Shown: positions 33,366-42,273, counted from the stretch's first letter. The stretch: DNA of 57,656 bases from Actinomycetes bacterium (GCA_023461275.1 JAEYMI010000031.1:1-57656), one strand, 5' to 3'. Numbers and translations are program-made. The notes: generated from the sequence alone by a model not told the origin.

Positions 33366-35132
33366 CTACTGGCGAAGCATTCCCAACACGTTGTCCATCG
33401 CTGCTTTCACGTCGCGTGCCTCGATCCGCATCAGCGCATCCCGATCAAGCGAATCGAAGTCGTCGACGTCGGTCGAGAGTCGGAATTCCCGTTCCTCCTC
33501 GGCGCTCTCGATGACGTTACGGATGAAACGTCCGTTGCCGGCGAGGTCGATGCGTGGCCGCACGTTGCCCGACTGGTCGATGCTTGTCTGCTCGAACAAC
33601 GGCTGACATTCCTGCGTCAGCACGTCCATCGCCTCGTCGCTGAGAATCGAATCACGTTTGGTGGCAATGAGTTTGCCGATCGATGCCAACTCTTCAGGAC
33701 GGTAGCTATCGAACCGGATCCGTTTGGCGAACCGCGACGACAAGCCGTCGTTGGAGGCGAGGAAGCGATCGATCTCGGCGTCGTAACCGGCGATGATCAC
33801 CACGAGGCGATCGCGATCGTTCTCCATCCGCGCCAACAGCGTGTCGACGGCCTCGCGGCCGAACGCGTCACCGCCGGACAAACCGGTCTGGATGAGGGTG
33901 TACGCCTCGTCGATGAACAACACGCCGTCGAGCGCCGAATCGATCAGCTTGCCGGTCTTGATCGACGTGCTGCCGAGATGCTCGCCGACGAAATCCCTTC
34001 GGCTGCACTCGACCACGGTGTCGGTGCTGAGGATGCCGAGACCGCAATAGATCTTGGCGATGATGCGCGCGATGGTGGTCTTGCCGGTTCCCGGCGGGCC
34101 GGTGAATGCCAGGTGGTGGCTCCGCGTTCCCGACGTCATGCCCCGGTCGGCCCGAACTTTCGCGAGTGCCGCCGTCGACTGTAGTTTGGCGACTTGGGTT
34201 TTCACCGATTGCAGGCCAACCTGCTCGGCCAGATCGCGCTGCGCCTCGGCGAGCAGATCAGCCGATTCCTCGGTCTGCTCGGGGCCCGACGGCACCGAAT
34301 CGGGATCCCAGCGATCGGTGCGCGAGTCGATGGCCTCCTTGGTGGTGACGACCAAGCCGAATCGCGGATTATTCAGTGCCGCAGCATTATCGGCGAAAAC
34401 GGGATCGACGGAGTACACCGTCTCGAACAATGCGCGCGCCTCGGCCTCGTTGCCCTGCGCACGCAGGCACATGCCCCGGGTGAACATCGCCTGCGGGGCA
34501 ATCGCGGCCACCGGTCCGTGCTCGGCCTGATCGAGACGACGCAACGCCTCGCCGAACAACCCGAGCTGAGCGCACGCCGTACCGACCATCATGTTGGCCG
34601 CGGCCACCATGTACTCGTCGGACCAACCCGACGTCTTGTTCAGCGCGGTCAGCACATCCGGCCAGCGCTTGGTCCGGAAATGCAGCAGTGCGCGAACGAA
34701 ATCAATGATTGGCGACGAGGTTCCGGCGGCGTCGAGCGCCTCCTCGGCGCCGTCGAAATCCGATTCGGTGAGCATCGCGCAGGCATACGCTGCCGCCGCT
34801 TCGGCCGGACTCGACAATGGGTAGTCGATGAAGAAGGTGGTGCTGAACCGGCCGAACAGGGTGCCCGGTTCCAGGCCGAGGCGTCGTTGCTCGACGTAGA
34901 GCGCCCCGCGGCACTTGAAGAGGTTGAACAACACGTCGACGCTCTTGTCGCCGGCAGCCACCCGGCCCACCCAGGCGTCGGCCATCTCGGGCGCCAATTC
35001 GGTTGCGCGAGTGAACGCCCGACGTGCGTAGTCGGCGTCCTTGACGGCCTCGTGGCCGTCGACGGGCAACCCCCAGGCCAGTACGCCGGCGTCGAAGACG
35101 CGCCGTGCCTGCAGAAGTGTTTCGGTGTTCAC
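33366..35132 (-). CDS. eccA: ESX AAA+ ATPase EccA
   Basis: 588 aa. The N-terminal half is a TPR array (ARRAFTRATELAPEMADAWV, FGEALRRLDQAEHGP). The CbxX/CfqX-type AAA+ domain has Walker A GPPGTGKT at about 345-352, Walker B VLFIDEAYTL, and an Arg-finger region DGLSSRFAKRIRF. EccA acts in the cytosol, separating EspG from PE/PPE substrates. It overlaps the upstream EspI-like gene by four bases (GTGA), so the two are translationally coupled. It is convergent with the YbaB-like gene at 32798; the 61-bp gap shows no strong terminator. Confidence 0.95.
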   Translation of the reverse strand: MNTETLLQARRVFDAGVLAWGLPVDGHEAVKDADYARRAFTRATELAPEMADAWVGRVAAGDKSVDVLFNLFKCRGALYVEQRRLGLEPGTLFGRFSTTFFIDYPLSSPAEAAAAYACAMLTESDFDGAEEALDAAGTSSPIIDFVRALLHFRTKRWPDVLTALNKTSGWSDEYMVAAANMMVGTACAQLGLFGEALRRLDQAEHGPVAAIAPQAMFTRGMCLRAQGNEAEARALFETVYSVDPVFADNAAALNNPRFGLVVTTKEAIDSRTDRWDPDSVPSGPEQTEESADLLAEAQRDLAEQVGLQSVKTQVAKLQSTAALAKVRADRGMTSGTRSHHLAFTGPPGTGKTTIARIIAKIYCGLGILSTDTVVECSRRDFVGEHLGSTSIKTGKLIDSALDGVLFIDEAYTLIQTGLSGGDAFGREAVDTLLARMENDRDRLVVIIAGYDAEIDRFLASNDGLSSRFAKRIRFDSYRPEELASIGKLIATKRDSILSDEAMDVLTQECQPLFEQTSIDQSGNVRPRIDLAGNGRFIRNVIESAEEEREFRLSTDVDDFDSLDRDALMRIEARDVKAAMDNVLGMLRQ

Positions 35133-37126
35133 GGCAGTCCTCGGCTTGATCTGTTCGTGTGCATGTCGTTGCCGGCGTGGCCGTACGCGGAGCCATCATC
35201 GCCGGAGAAATCTTGCGCCATCACGGCCGCCAACCTCAAGAAGGCATCTCGGGTGTCCTTGTGCATCAGGTCGAGTTCCACCTCGGCGCCCTCGGCGAGG
35301 TGCTCGTCGAACGGGATGACCTCCACCGCCGTCGCGCGAGCAAGGAAGTGCTTTTCCAGGGTTTGAATGTCGAGCTGCGCACCACCACCGGGTCGGCTGC
35401 TGCTGATCACCACCACCGCTGAATCAGCAAGTGCGCCATAGCCGTGATGGTGGAGCCAGTCCAGGGTCGCATCCGCGCTACGCGCACCGTCCAACGCCGG
35501 CGAGGTGACCAGGATGAGTCGCTGGGCGGAGGTGAAGATGCCGCGCATCGCCGAATGTGACAAGCCGGTTCCGCAGTCGGTGAGCACGATGCTGTAGTAG
35601 CGCTCGAGCACCCGCATCACGCCGCGGTAATCCTCCTCGCTGAACGCCTCGGCCGCAGCCGGATCGCGGTCGGAGGCAAGGACTTCCAGACGGCTCGACG
35701 ACTGCGAGGTGTGTACGCGGACATCGGAGTAGCGATGCAGTGACGGATCGTTGAGCAGGTCTCGGACGGTGGACCGGGTCTGCTGGGTGACGCGCTGCGC
35801 GAGGGTGCCGAGGTCGGGGTTGGCGTCGACGGCGATTACCCGATCACCGCGGCGCGCGGCAAACGTGCTGCCCAATCCGACTGTGGTGGTGGTCTTTCCG
35901 ACGCCACCCTTCAACGACAGGACGGCGATCCGGTACACGCCGCGCAGCGGTGCCATCGTTTGTTGCACCAGGATGTCGTGCTCGATGGTCTTACGCGACA
36001 GCCCCGGATCGATCGATCCGCCCGATGCGCGATGCACCGCTTTACGCCAACCGTGCCGCGCGGGCGAGACTGTGCGGAGCTGCTGAATGTTCTGCAGGGC
36101 CGAGTTCTGGTACGACGGAACGTGATTCGACGGCAACGGTGTGGTGAAGCCGGCCGGCGGCAAGGATGGACCACCGGGAAGTCCCCCGCGCGGCGGCGGC
36201 GATTGTGGCGGCGAGTAAGGCGGTGCTGATGGTGGCTGCGGTGACTGGGTCGACGGTGACCGGGCCGACGGTGACTGGGCCGGTGCTGACTGGGGTGTCC
36301 CGGCCACCGGCTGTGGTGACGCGCGGTGCGGAGCGGGCCGCTGGGGTGGCGCGGACTGTTGGGGAGCGGGCCGCTGCGGCACCGACTGTGGCGGCGGTGT
36401 CGGCTGTTGAGATGACGCCGGCTGTTGCGGCACGGAATGGTGCGGTGCGGGCCGCTGCGGTGGTGTCGAACGCTGGGGTGGTGTCGAACGCTGGGGCGGC
36501 GTCGACCGTGGGGGTGTGGACTGCTGTGGCGGCCGTTGGGGCGCCGGCGGACGCTGGCGCATCGGCTGCTGCGCCGGCGGATTCTGTGGCATCGGTGGCC
36601 GCTGTTGCGCCGGCCGCTGCTGAGGCGGCCGGGGCGGAGGTGGCGGCTGTTGCGCTGGGTGTCGTTGTGGCTGAGGAGAATTGCGTGGTTGCGCCGGGGC
36701 CGGAGGGGCCGGTGGTGTGGGGCCCGGCGGGAGTTGTACGGGAACCGGAATCCACGTCGCCTGCGGTTGCGGGAGACCGGAAGGGTTCGCGGCAGCCGGC
36801 TGATGGGGGCCGCGCCCGGATGCGGCAGATCCTGCGACGTCCGGGGGGAGTCCGGCGTCGGGCCGCTCCGGTCCGTCGGTCTCGGTGGGCTCACTTGTCT
36901 CGTCGGCCTCGTTCGGCACGCCCGTCTCAGTGGGCGCGTCCGCCTCGTTGGTCTCAGTGGTTTCGGGCGACTCGTCGCGCGAAGCGGCCTTGGTGAACTC
37001 GGTGGGAGGTGCGATCGGCGCGTCGAATCCGTCGGTAGACCACGCCGATGCGTACTGTCCGAAGCCGCCCGCCAGCCACGGGGGTGCCGCGGGCAATCGG
37101 CTGACGTCGTCGGAACTCACTGTCAC
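35129..37126 (-). CDS. espI: EspI-like MinD-type ATPase with proline-rich N-terminus
   Basis: 665 aa. About residues 90-350 are extremely Pro/Gln/Ser-rich, with repeated TPPQRSTPPQRSTPPQR-type units. The C-terminal 260 residues form a MinD/ParA-type domain: deviant Walker A KGGVGKTTTT at about 406, IAVDANPDLGTL, then IVLTDCGTGLSHSAM. ESX-1 EspI (Rv3876) has this layout and has been linked to reducing secretion at low ATP. The start is a GTG at 37126 inside a repeated AGGGGTGAGT motif that also supplies the ribosome-binding site. It is coupled to eccA by a GTGA overlap. Confidence 0.85.
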   Translation of the reverse strand: MTVSSDDVSRLPAAPPWLAGGFGQYASAWSTDGFDAPIAPPTEFTKAASRDESPETTETNEADAPTETGVPNEADETSEPTETDGPERPDAGLPPDVAGSAASGRGPHQPAAANPSGLPQPQATWIPVPVQLPPGPTPPAPPAPAQPRNSPQPQRHPAQQPPPPPRPPQQRPAQQRPPMPQNPPAQQPMRQRPPAPQRPPQQSTPPRSTPPQRSTPPQRSTPPQRPAPHHSVPQQPASSQQPTPPPQSVPQRPAPQQSAPPQRPAPHRASPQPVAGTPQSAPAQSPSARSPSTQSPQPPSAPPYSPPQSPPPRGGLPGGPSLPPAGFTTPLPSNHVPSYQNSALQNIQQLRTVSPARHGWRKAVHRASGGSIDPGLSRKTIEHDILVQQTMAPLRGVYRIAVLSLKGGVGKTTTTVGLGSTFAARRGDRVIAVDANPDLGTLAQRVTQQTRSTVRDLLNDPSLHRYSDVRVHTSQSSSRLEVLASDRDPAAAEAFSEEDYRGVMRVLERYYSIVLTDCGTGLSHSAMRGIFTSAQRLILVTSPALDGARSADATLDWLHHHGYGALADSAVVVISSSRPGGGAQLDIQTLEKHFLARATAVEVIPFDEHLAEGAEVELDLMHKDTRDAFLRLAAVMAQDFSGDDGSAYGHAGNDMHTNRSSRGLP

Positions 37127-37168
37127 TCACCCCTGATTAGAACTCACCCCTGAAAGGACTCGCCCTGG
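37125..37168 (-). promoter_or_regulatory. Repeat covering the espI ribosome-binding site
   Basis: ACTCACCCCTGA occurs at 37125-37136 and 37142-37153, with a shorter relative ACTCGCCCTGG at 37158-37168. On the minus strand each full copy reads TCAGGGGTGAGT, holding a strong ribosome-binding sequence; the copy nearest the gene includes the GTG start. Either start-site duplication by slippage or an operator with 16-17-bp phasing would fit. Confidence 0.6.
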
Positions 37169-37303
37169 TAGCGCATCATTCCCCCGGCCCGGACCCGGGC
37201 GCGTACGTCCCCTGATTCACCGAGATCGGCGGGTGTCAGTCACCGACTGTACCGTCGGCAGTGTGTGGCCCAGAAATGTATCCTGACACCGCTACCGGGC
37301 CGG

Positions 37304-37337
37304 TGCACATTGTGAGGGTCGCTGCACATCGTGAGGG
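37304..37337 (+). repeat. 19-bp-spaced repeat at the YbaB-like gene ribosome-binding site
   Basis: TGCACATTGTGAGGG at 37304-37318 and TGCACATCGTGAGGG at 37323-37337 are direct repeats. The second ends in the GAGGGGGAG used by the gene starting at 37346. It mirrors the repeat at the other end of this 219-bp divergent region, which holds no gene. Confidence 0.65.
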
Positions 37338-37345
37338 GGAGTGCC

Positions 37346-37672
37346 ATGACCGCGCCATCTCGATCCAGCGCGTCCAGCAGGGACGGGGCCATCGTGGTCA
37401 CCACGTCATATGAAGGCCTGCCGCTGACGCTCAAGGTCGACGACGCCGCACTGCGTCGTGATCCGCGGGTGCTCGCGGCAGACATCCTCAAACTGTGCAA
37501 GCAGTCCGCGCAACGCGCCGGGCTCGAGCATCGTCGAGCGTTGGAGGAAGCCGGATTTGGGCCGGAGATCATCGCGAAGTTCAATCTGCCGACGCCCGAT
37601 GAGGTGACCCGCGAAGAGATCATCGCCGAGTACGAGGATCACGAACCGAGCACCTGGCTGAGGTCGCTATGA
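37346..37672 (+). CDS. Small YbaB-related ESX-locus protein
   Basis: 108 aa. The pattern (IVVTTSYEGLPLTLKVDDAA, then DPRVLAADILKLCKQSAQRA, and IIAKFNLPTPDEVTREE) resembles a shortened YbaB-type protein of the kind encoded in ESX loci. The ATG at 37346 follows GAGGGGGAGTGCC. The frame ends at 37672 in an ATGA overlap with the next YbaB-like gene, so the pair is coupled and may form a heteromer. The exact family is uncertain. Confidence 0.6.
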   Translation: MTAPSRSSASSRDGAIVVTTSYEGLPLTLKVDDAALRRDPRVLAADILKLCKQSAQRAGLEHRRALEEAGFGPEIIAKFNLPTPDEVTREEIIAEYEDHEPSTWLRSL

Positions 37673-38010
37673 GCGCGACGATGGATCAGCTCGAGGCGCG
37701 ACTGGCCCGGCAACTCGATGCCCTGCAGTCGGCCAACGAGCGTCTGGCTGCGATCACGGTGACCGAAACCTCGCCGGACGGCGAGGTGACCGCGACGGTC
37801 AGCGGGACCGGCGCGCTCACCGATCTTGCGTTCTCCGACGGTGTTCGACGGCTGAAGGGCTCGGCGCTGTCCACTCTGGTGGTGGCGACCGCACAGGTGG
37901 CGTGCCAAAAGGCGTTGGCGCGCCGCGCGCGCATCATGCAGGATTTCAACGAGGAGTTCGCGGACCTGGTGTCGCCGCCCGCTGACGACGGAGCGGTCCA
38001 AGGCGATTGA
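37669..38010 (+). CDS. YbaB/EbfC-family protein
   Basis: 113 aa. It has an N-terminal coiled coil (MDQLEARLARQLDALQSANE), strands ITVTETSPDGEVTATVSGTG and LTDLAFSDGV, then a C-terminal helix (LSTLVVATAQVACQKALARR). This is the full YbaB/EbfC architecture. It is coupled to the preceding gene (ATGA). A role as cytosolic chaperone or nucleoid-associated regulator of the ESX locus is inferred from similar genes (EspL) in ESX-1. The 134-bp gap to the PE-like gene shows no clear dyad. Confidence 0.78.
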   Translation: MSATMDQLEARLARQLDALQSANERLAAITVTETSPDGEVTATVSGTGALTDLAFSDGVRRLKGSALSTLVVATAQVACQKALARRARIMQDFNEEFADLVSPPADDGAVQGD

Positions 38011-38144
38011 TTCGTTCAAACAGAGGAACCGACGCTCGATGGCGTCGTCGTCCGTGACTAATGTCGTACATCTGCGTTATCGTTTCGGACAACTGACCAA
38101 CCCGGGTTCTGGCTCGGGGGCAGAGTTTTGAAGGGGGAGACTTC

Positions 38145-38465
38145 ATGACGACTCCGGTAGCCGCAGTACCTGCCGCGATCACGGCGTTCGGTGGGGCACA
38201 GGCCGCGGTCTCGGCCGATATCGCCGCCGCCGGCGGGGTGGAGATGGCGACCGTCGCAGCCGCGCTCGCGCCGGTCTTCGGTCCCATCGGCGCCGACCAC
38301 GTGATCGCCACGCTGTCTGCGATGGGCGTCAACCTGTTCGAGATGGGTCAGCTCGCCGCGGTGCATGCCGGTATCGCAGCGACATCGGTTGCTGCCGCGG
38401 CAGGTTACGCGGCCACCGACGTCTCGCACAGCGAGTCGTTCGGGCCCACTCTGAACCTCCTCTGA
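38145..38465 (+). CDS. PE-like ESX protein
   Basis: 106 aa, Ala-rich helical hairpin. VPAAITAFGGAQAAVSADIA, then QLAAVHAGIAATSVAAAAGY and YAATD, the YxxxD signal of type VII substrates, fit the PE family. The start ATG follows GAAGGGGGAGACTTC. It lies 17 bp upstream of the EspB/PPE-like gene, the usual order of a PE-PPE secretion pair. Unlike canonical PE proteins it lacks the Pro-Glu start residues, so PE-like is the safer call. Confidence 0.7.
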   Translation: MTTPVAAVPAAITAFGGAQAAVSADIAAAGGVEMATVAAALAPVFGPIGADHVIATLSAMGVNLFEMGQLAAVHAGIAATSVAAAAGYAATDVSHSESFGPTLNLL

Positions 38466-38482
38466 CGGCGCGCGTCGATTCG

Positions 38483-39898
38483 ATGTCTCACGCACCCTAC
38501 GACGCTGCGACCCACCCGGTTCCCGCTCCGCCACTGGACCAGTCGATCATCGACATGATCGACAACAGTCCGCTGAGCGCCATCCTGCACACGCCGGTCG
38601 GCGAGATCCTGGGCAAGCTAGGCATCACGCTGCCGCCGATGCCCCCACCGGTACCGCCCATTCCCGAGCTGCCCGCCCTGCCGCCGATGCCCAGCGTCGA
38701 CGTCGACCAGCTGTTCAAACCGCTGACCGAGGCCTACAGCGGATTCGGGAGCGGCGATCTGGGCTCGAGCGGCATCGACCCGTCCACGATCTTCAACTCG
38801 TTGTCACAACTGCTCACGAGTTCGATCAGCGCGTCGGGTGGAGCACTCAAAATGGTCGACCAGCTGTGGTCTGGCCTTGGCGCACAAGCGAATACGACGA
38901 AGACGTCCACCGCGCAGACCGAGGGTGGTGCGGTGGGCACCAAGTCGGCCAACATCTCGGCCAACACCCAGTCCGCAGCGGCCATCGTGGCCGCGGGCAA
39001 TGCGAAGATGGTCGAACTCATCACGCGCACGGCCGCCTTGGTCAGTGCCGAGATGTCGATGATCTGGAATCCCGGCGGTGCCGCGATGATCATGGCGACG
39101 ATGACCGAGGCGATCACCGAGGCGCAGGTCATCATCGCCACCACTAAGGCCGCACTGACACCGGAGACCATCGCCCAAACCATCAATGGTCAACAGATCC
39201 CGATCACCGGAGCGCCGGCCGGACTCTCCCCGTTCGGCGTCGCGTCGAATCTGTTGCAGACGTTGGGTCAGCCGGTGTCGACGCTCGCGAGCACCGGGTC
39301 GTCGGTGATCGGTACGGTCACCAAGCAACTCGCCTCCGGGTCGAACAAGTTGTCGGACAAGGGTGCCCACAAGGGATCGCTGCCGGGCGGGCTCGGTCCG
39401 CTGGGTGCCGGCGGGGCGCCGGGTGATCACAAAGGCGACCATAAACCGGGTGCGGGCAAGGGTGGCGGCGCCGGAGGTGGCGCAGGCAAAGGCGGTGGCG
39501 GCGGAGGCGGTGGCCTCGGCGGCATCGCCACCCCGTTGTCGGCGCGTCCGGCCGTGGCCAACCTGCCGACCAATCCCACCGGATCGTCGGCTCCGCTGTC
39601 GGAAACTTCCTCGGGGACAAGCACTTCAGGAACGTCGTCGACGGCAGGGCGATCGGCGACGACCTCCGGTGGGGGCATGATGCCGATGGGCGCCGGAGCC
39701 GCCGGTGGCATGGGAGGTATGCGCGGCGCCGGATCCGACGACGGGCACGGCTCGCCGGACTACCTGGTGACCGCCGAGCACGGAACCGCCATCGTCGGCG
39801 ATATGCCCGGTGCGGCGCCGGCGGTGATCGGTGACGAACCCACCAACGACGACGAGGCGCGACGTCCGCAGCTGCCTGAGGCGCACCTGCGGTTGTAG
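38483..39898 (+). CDS. EspB/PPE-like ESX substrate with Gly-rich C-terminus
   Basis: 471 aa. The N-terminal 90 residues are Pro-rich (PPMPPPVPPIPELPALPPMP). A helical bundle at about 95-260 contains AAAIVAAGNAKMVELITRTA and EMSMIWNPGGAAMIMATMTE. The C-terminal half is Gly/Ser/Thr-rich, ending GSPDYLVTAEHGTAIVGDMP, like the tails of the substrates at 16476 and 40398. It follows the PE-like gene and probably forms its partner, or an EspB-type product. No signal peptide is seen, consistent with ESX export. The ribosome-binding site at 38483 is weak, so translation may depend on the upstream gene. Confidence 0.7.
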   Translation: MSHAPYDAATHPVPAPPLDQSIIDMIDNSPLSAILHTPVGEILGKLGITLPPMPPPVPPIPELPALPPMPSVDVDQLFKPLTEAYSGFGSGDLGSSGIDPSTIFNSLSQLLTSSISASGGALKMVDQLWSGLGAQANTTKTSTAQTEGGAVGTKSANISANTQSAAAIVAAGNAKMVELITRTAALVSAEMSMIWNPGGAAMIMATMTEAITEAQVIIATTKAALTPETIAQTINGQQIPITGAPAGLSPFGVASNLLQTLGQPVSTLASTGSSVIGTVTKQLASGSNKLSDKGAHKGSLPGGLGPLGAGGAPGDHKGDHKPGAGKGGGAGGGAGKGGGGGGGGLGGIATPLSARPAVANLPTNPTGSSAPLSETSSGTSTSGTSSTAGRSATTSGGGMMPMGAGAAGGMGGMRGAGSDDGHGSPDYLVTAEHGTAIVGDMPGAAPAVIGDEPTNDDEARRPQLPEAHLRL

Positions 39899-39917
39899 GC
39901 CCGGCCACGCCGTTCTC

Positions 39918-39962
39918 GACGACACGAAGACCGACGACACTAAGACCGACGACACGAAGACC
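39918..39962 (+). repeat. Three 15-bp tandem repeats between ESX substrate genes
   Basis: GACGACACGAAGACC at 39918-39932 is followed by a copy with one change at 39933-39947 and an exact third copy at 39948-39962. The array occupies most of the 83-bp gap between the EspB-like stop and the next PE-like start and could encode DDTKT repeats if read through, though no such gene is likely. Confidence 0.85.
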
Positions 39963-39981
39963 ACTGAAAGGACACGCTCCG

Positions 39982-40290
39982 ATGAGCAACGATCAGCATC
40001 TGGCTGTCGACCCGGTCAGATTGGCCGGCGCGGCACATCGTCTGGATGAACTCGCCGATCGGCTCTCGAATGCCCTGCGGGCGAACGAGACCGGACTCGG
40101 TGTCACCCCCGGCGGAGCCGACGAGGTCTCGCATGCAGCGGCCCGCACCTTCGACGGTGTCGGCGCCTCGCTGGCCACCGAGGTGGAATCCGGAGCTCAT
40201 GAACTGCGCAAGCTTGCCGCAGTGCTGCGGCTGCAGGCCACCGGCTACACCAAGTCCGAGATCGGAAACGAGACCCTGTTCCGCGCCTGA
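39982..40290 (+). CDS. PE-family-like protein
   Basis: 102 aa. LAVDPVRLAGAAHRLDELAD, then TPGGADEVSHAAARTFDGVG (a GADEVS core like that of PE proteins) and ELRKLAAVLRLQATGYTKSE with the YxxxE signal. It fits a PE helical hairpin well. The ATG at 39982 follows GAAAGGACACGCTCCG. It precedes the PPE-like gene at 40398, the conserved order. Its product likely dimerises with that PPE protein, is bound by EspG, and is exported by the ESX system. Confidence 0.78.
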   Translation: MSNDQHLAVDPVRLAGAAHRLDELADRLSNALRANETGLGVTPGGADEVSHAAARTFDGVGASLATEVESGAHELRKLAAVLRLQATGYTKSEIGNETLFRA

Positions 40291-40397
40291 TTGCCAATCG
40301 GCAGTCCGCGCACGCGAATTGATTCACGCACCGAACGTCGGCGCGCAAGCACTACCCGGCCGCTCACGCGGACGACAACCAATATGGAGGTTCCTCG

Positions 40398-41447
40398 ATG
40401 GTCGGCTTCACCGGCGTGGTGTGGGACTCGCGTCCCCTGCCGAAGCTGGCGGCCGACCTCGCCCACGGGCGCGGACCCATACCGATCAGTGAGGCCGGAC
40501 AGGCGCACGCCAAGATCGCCGCGGTACTCGCCGAGGTCTCGGTGGAGTATGCACAGATCCTCGCCGACATCGGAACCCATTGGGAATCAGCAACCTACAA
40601 CCACGCGATGGGCAAGATCGCCCAACTGGCACCGTGGTTCGCCGACATCGCCACCAAGGCCACCGAGGCCGCTGGTCGCGCGGAGGTTCAGGCCGCGGCC
40701 AATACCGTTGCGCTGCTGACCATGCCGGGCATCGAGGAAATCGAGTTCGGCGAGCACATCCAGAAGTTGTTGGAGTCCGCGTCGACGTCGGTGGGCGTAC
40801 CGATGACCGGCGGCCTGGCCGCCGCCGAACGGGCTCGCGCAGACCAGAAGCAGCGCGCGGCCCGCGTCATGCAGAGCTACGAGAACGCCACCACACCGGT
40901 CGCCGCGCCCTGGACGATGCCCAAGCCGCCGCAGGTCGCCTCCGACGGTGCGTTGGCCGCGGAGCAGGCGGCCGCCAAGGCCGCCGCCGACCGCGTCAAG
41001 GCGGCACAGTCGCCGACCCCGTCGACTCCGTTGGCACCTCCGATGATTGGTGGGCTCGGGGGACTCGGTGGCGGATACCAACGACCCAAGGGCGCCCACG
41101 TCGTGACGCCACTGGTCGCCGAGCCGGCACCGGCGGGCACCGCGCCACAGCAGGCGACGCCGGTGCGCTCGGCGGGCATGACGCCCCCGATGGCGCCGGG
41201 TGCCGCAGCAGCCGGCGCCGGACGCGACGAGGAGCACACCGACACCACCGCGGTTCCCGCGCCCGCCGCGGGACTCGACGACGCGGTCAACCTGCCGTCC
41301 GGGTGGCTGGGCGCCGCCGTTCACGCCGATGCGGCGGTGTCGTGGGAAAACCTGGAGGACAACGCTTCTGGGGATCGTCTGCCTCCCGAAGGGGTCCTGA
41401 ATCTGGCCGCGCCGCCGGTCATCGGGACCGCGGAAGGCGGTCACTGA
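40398..41447 (+). CDS. PPE-family-like ESX substrate
   Basis: 349 aa. The first 180 residues form the PPE-type bundle: VVWDSRPLPKLAADLAHGRG, YAQILADIGTHWESATYNHA, and RAARVMQSYENATTPVAAPW, recalling the PPE end of domain. The C-terminal half is Ala/Pro/Gly-rich with a tail LNLAAPPVIGTAEGGH shared in style with the other substrates. The ATG at 40398 follows TGGAGGTTCCTCG. It pairs with the PE-like gene upstream and the EspG gene one base downstream of its stop. PE/PPE partners are best known in Mycobacterium. Confidence 0.78.
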   Translation: MVGFTGVVWDSRPLPKLAADLAHGRGPIPISEAGQAHAKIAAVLAEVSVEYAQILADIGTHWESATYNHAMGKIAQLAPWFADIATKATEAAGRAEVQAAANTVALLTMPGIEEIEFGEHIQKLLESASTSVGVPMTGGLAAAERARADQKQRAARVMQSYENATTPVAAPWTMPKPPQVASDGALAAEQAAAKAAADRVKAAQSPTPSTPLAPPMIGGLGGLGGGYQRPKGAHVVTPLVAEPAPAGTAPQQATPVRSAGMTPPMAPGAAAAGAGRDEEHTDTTAVPAPAAGLDDAVNLPSGWLGAAVHADAAVSWENLEDNASGDRLPPEGVLNLAAPPVIGTAEGGH

Positions 41448-41448
41448 C

Positions 41449-42255
41449 ATGTGGACCGTCGACGCCACCCGCTACTCGCTCAGCCAGAACGCGCTCCTGC
41501 ATGCCGGGGATCTGCTCGACGTACAGACGTGGCCGGTCGTTCTCGATCTGGCACCGTCGTACCGGACCGCCGACGAGATCGGACCGGCACGGCAGGCCGC
41601 CGAAGCCGAGTTGCGGGCCGCACGACTGATCGCCGACGACGGAGAACTCGTCGACGGCCTGGCCGCCGTGCTCCATGTGCTCAGCCGCCCCGAAGTGGAA
41701 CTCGAGGTCCGGATCGTCGACGCCAGCGGGATGCGACGGATGTGCATCGCCCGACGCGGGCGACATCATGTGCGGGCCTTGCGATTTGGTGACAACACCA
41801 TCGTCGAGTCGATTGAGGTCACCGATGCCGGGCAGCTCGGGAATGCGGTACTCGACGTCCTCGACGCCGGTGACGCGGCGTCGTTCACCGGTATCAGCGC
41901 CGCGCGCGACGAGCTCGCCGAGCGCCTCAACGAGTGCCGTGGCGTCGACGATTTCGCGCAAGCGCTCCATGCCGTCGGGGCGTCGCATCCCGATGCTGCT
42001 GCGGTGTCGGCGGCGTTCGCCGATGTGACCAGCCAATGCGAAGTGGTGGCCGTGGAACATCAACCCGGCACCACACATCAAACCCCTGGGGCAGTGGCGA
42101 TCTATGCCACTGGACGTGGCCGAATCGTCGCAAGCCCCAGTACGTCTGCGGACGGGCGGATATGGACGACCATATCGCCCGGTACCAGGCGTCGGATCGA
42201 GCAGGCAATCGGTCTGCTCCTTGAATTCCTCCCCGGTGGTAGGTGGATGCCGTGA
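41449..42255 (+). CDS. espG: EspG-family ESX chaperone (locus copy)
   Basis: 268 aa with EspG layout: WTVDATRYSLSQNALLHAGD, a central sheet (LSRPEVELEVRIVDASGMRR, then RMCIARRGRHHVRALRFGDN), and a helix-strand C-terminus with AVAIYATGRGRIVASPSTSA. It starts one base after the PPE stop. EspG binds PE/PPE dimers in the cytosol, keeping them soluble and directing them to their own ESX system; EccA later releases it. It differs clearly from the island copy at 17956. Confidence 0.85.
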   Translation: MWTVDATRYSLSQNALLHAGDLLDVQTWPVVLDLAPSYRTADEIGPARQAAEAELRAARLIADDGELVDGLAAVLHVLSRPEVELEVRIVDASGMRRMCIARRGRHHVRALRFGDNTIVESIEVTDAGQLGNAVLDVLDAGDAASFTGISAARDELAERLNECRGVDDFAQALHAVGASHPDAAAVSAAFADVTSQCEVVAVEHQPGTTHQTPGAVAIYATGRGRIVASPSTSADGRIWTTISPGTRRRIEQAIGLLLEFLPGGRWMP

Positions 42256-42273
42256 CCGCGGGCGGGGGGCCAG

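Noticed and set aside
36042..36996. Ala/Val-rich open frames on both strands within the espI proline-rich region
   Set aside because: They arise from the repetitive Pro/Gln/Ser codons of espI.
39831..40049. Small ORF encoding DDTKT repeats
   Set aside because: Overlaps the end of the EspB-like gene and the start of the PE-like gene in another frame and lacks a ribosome-binding site.
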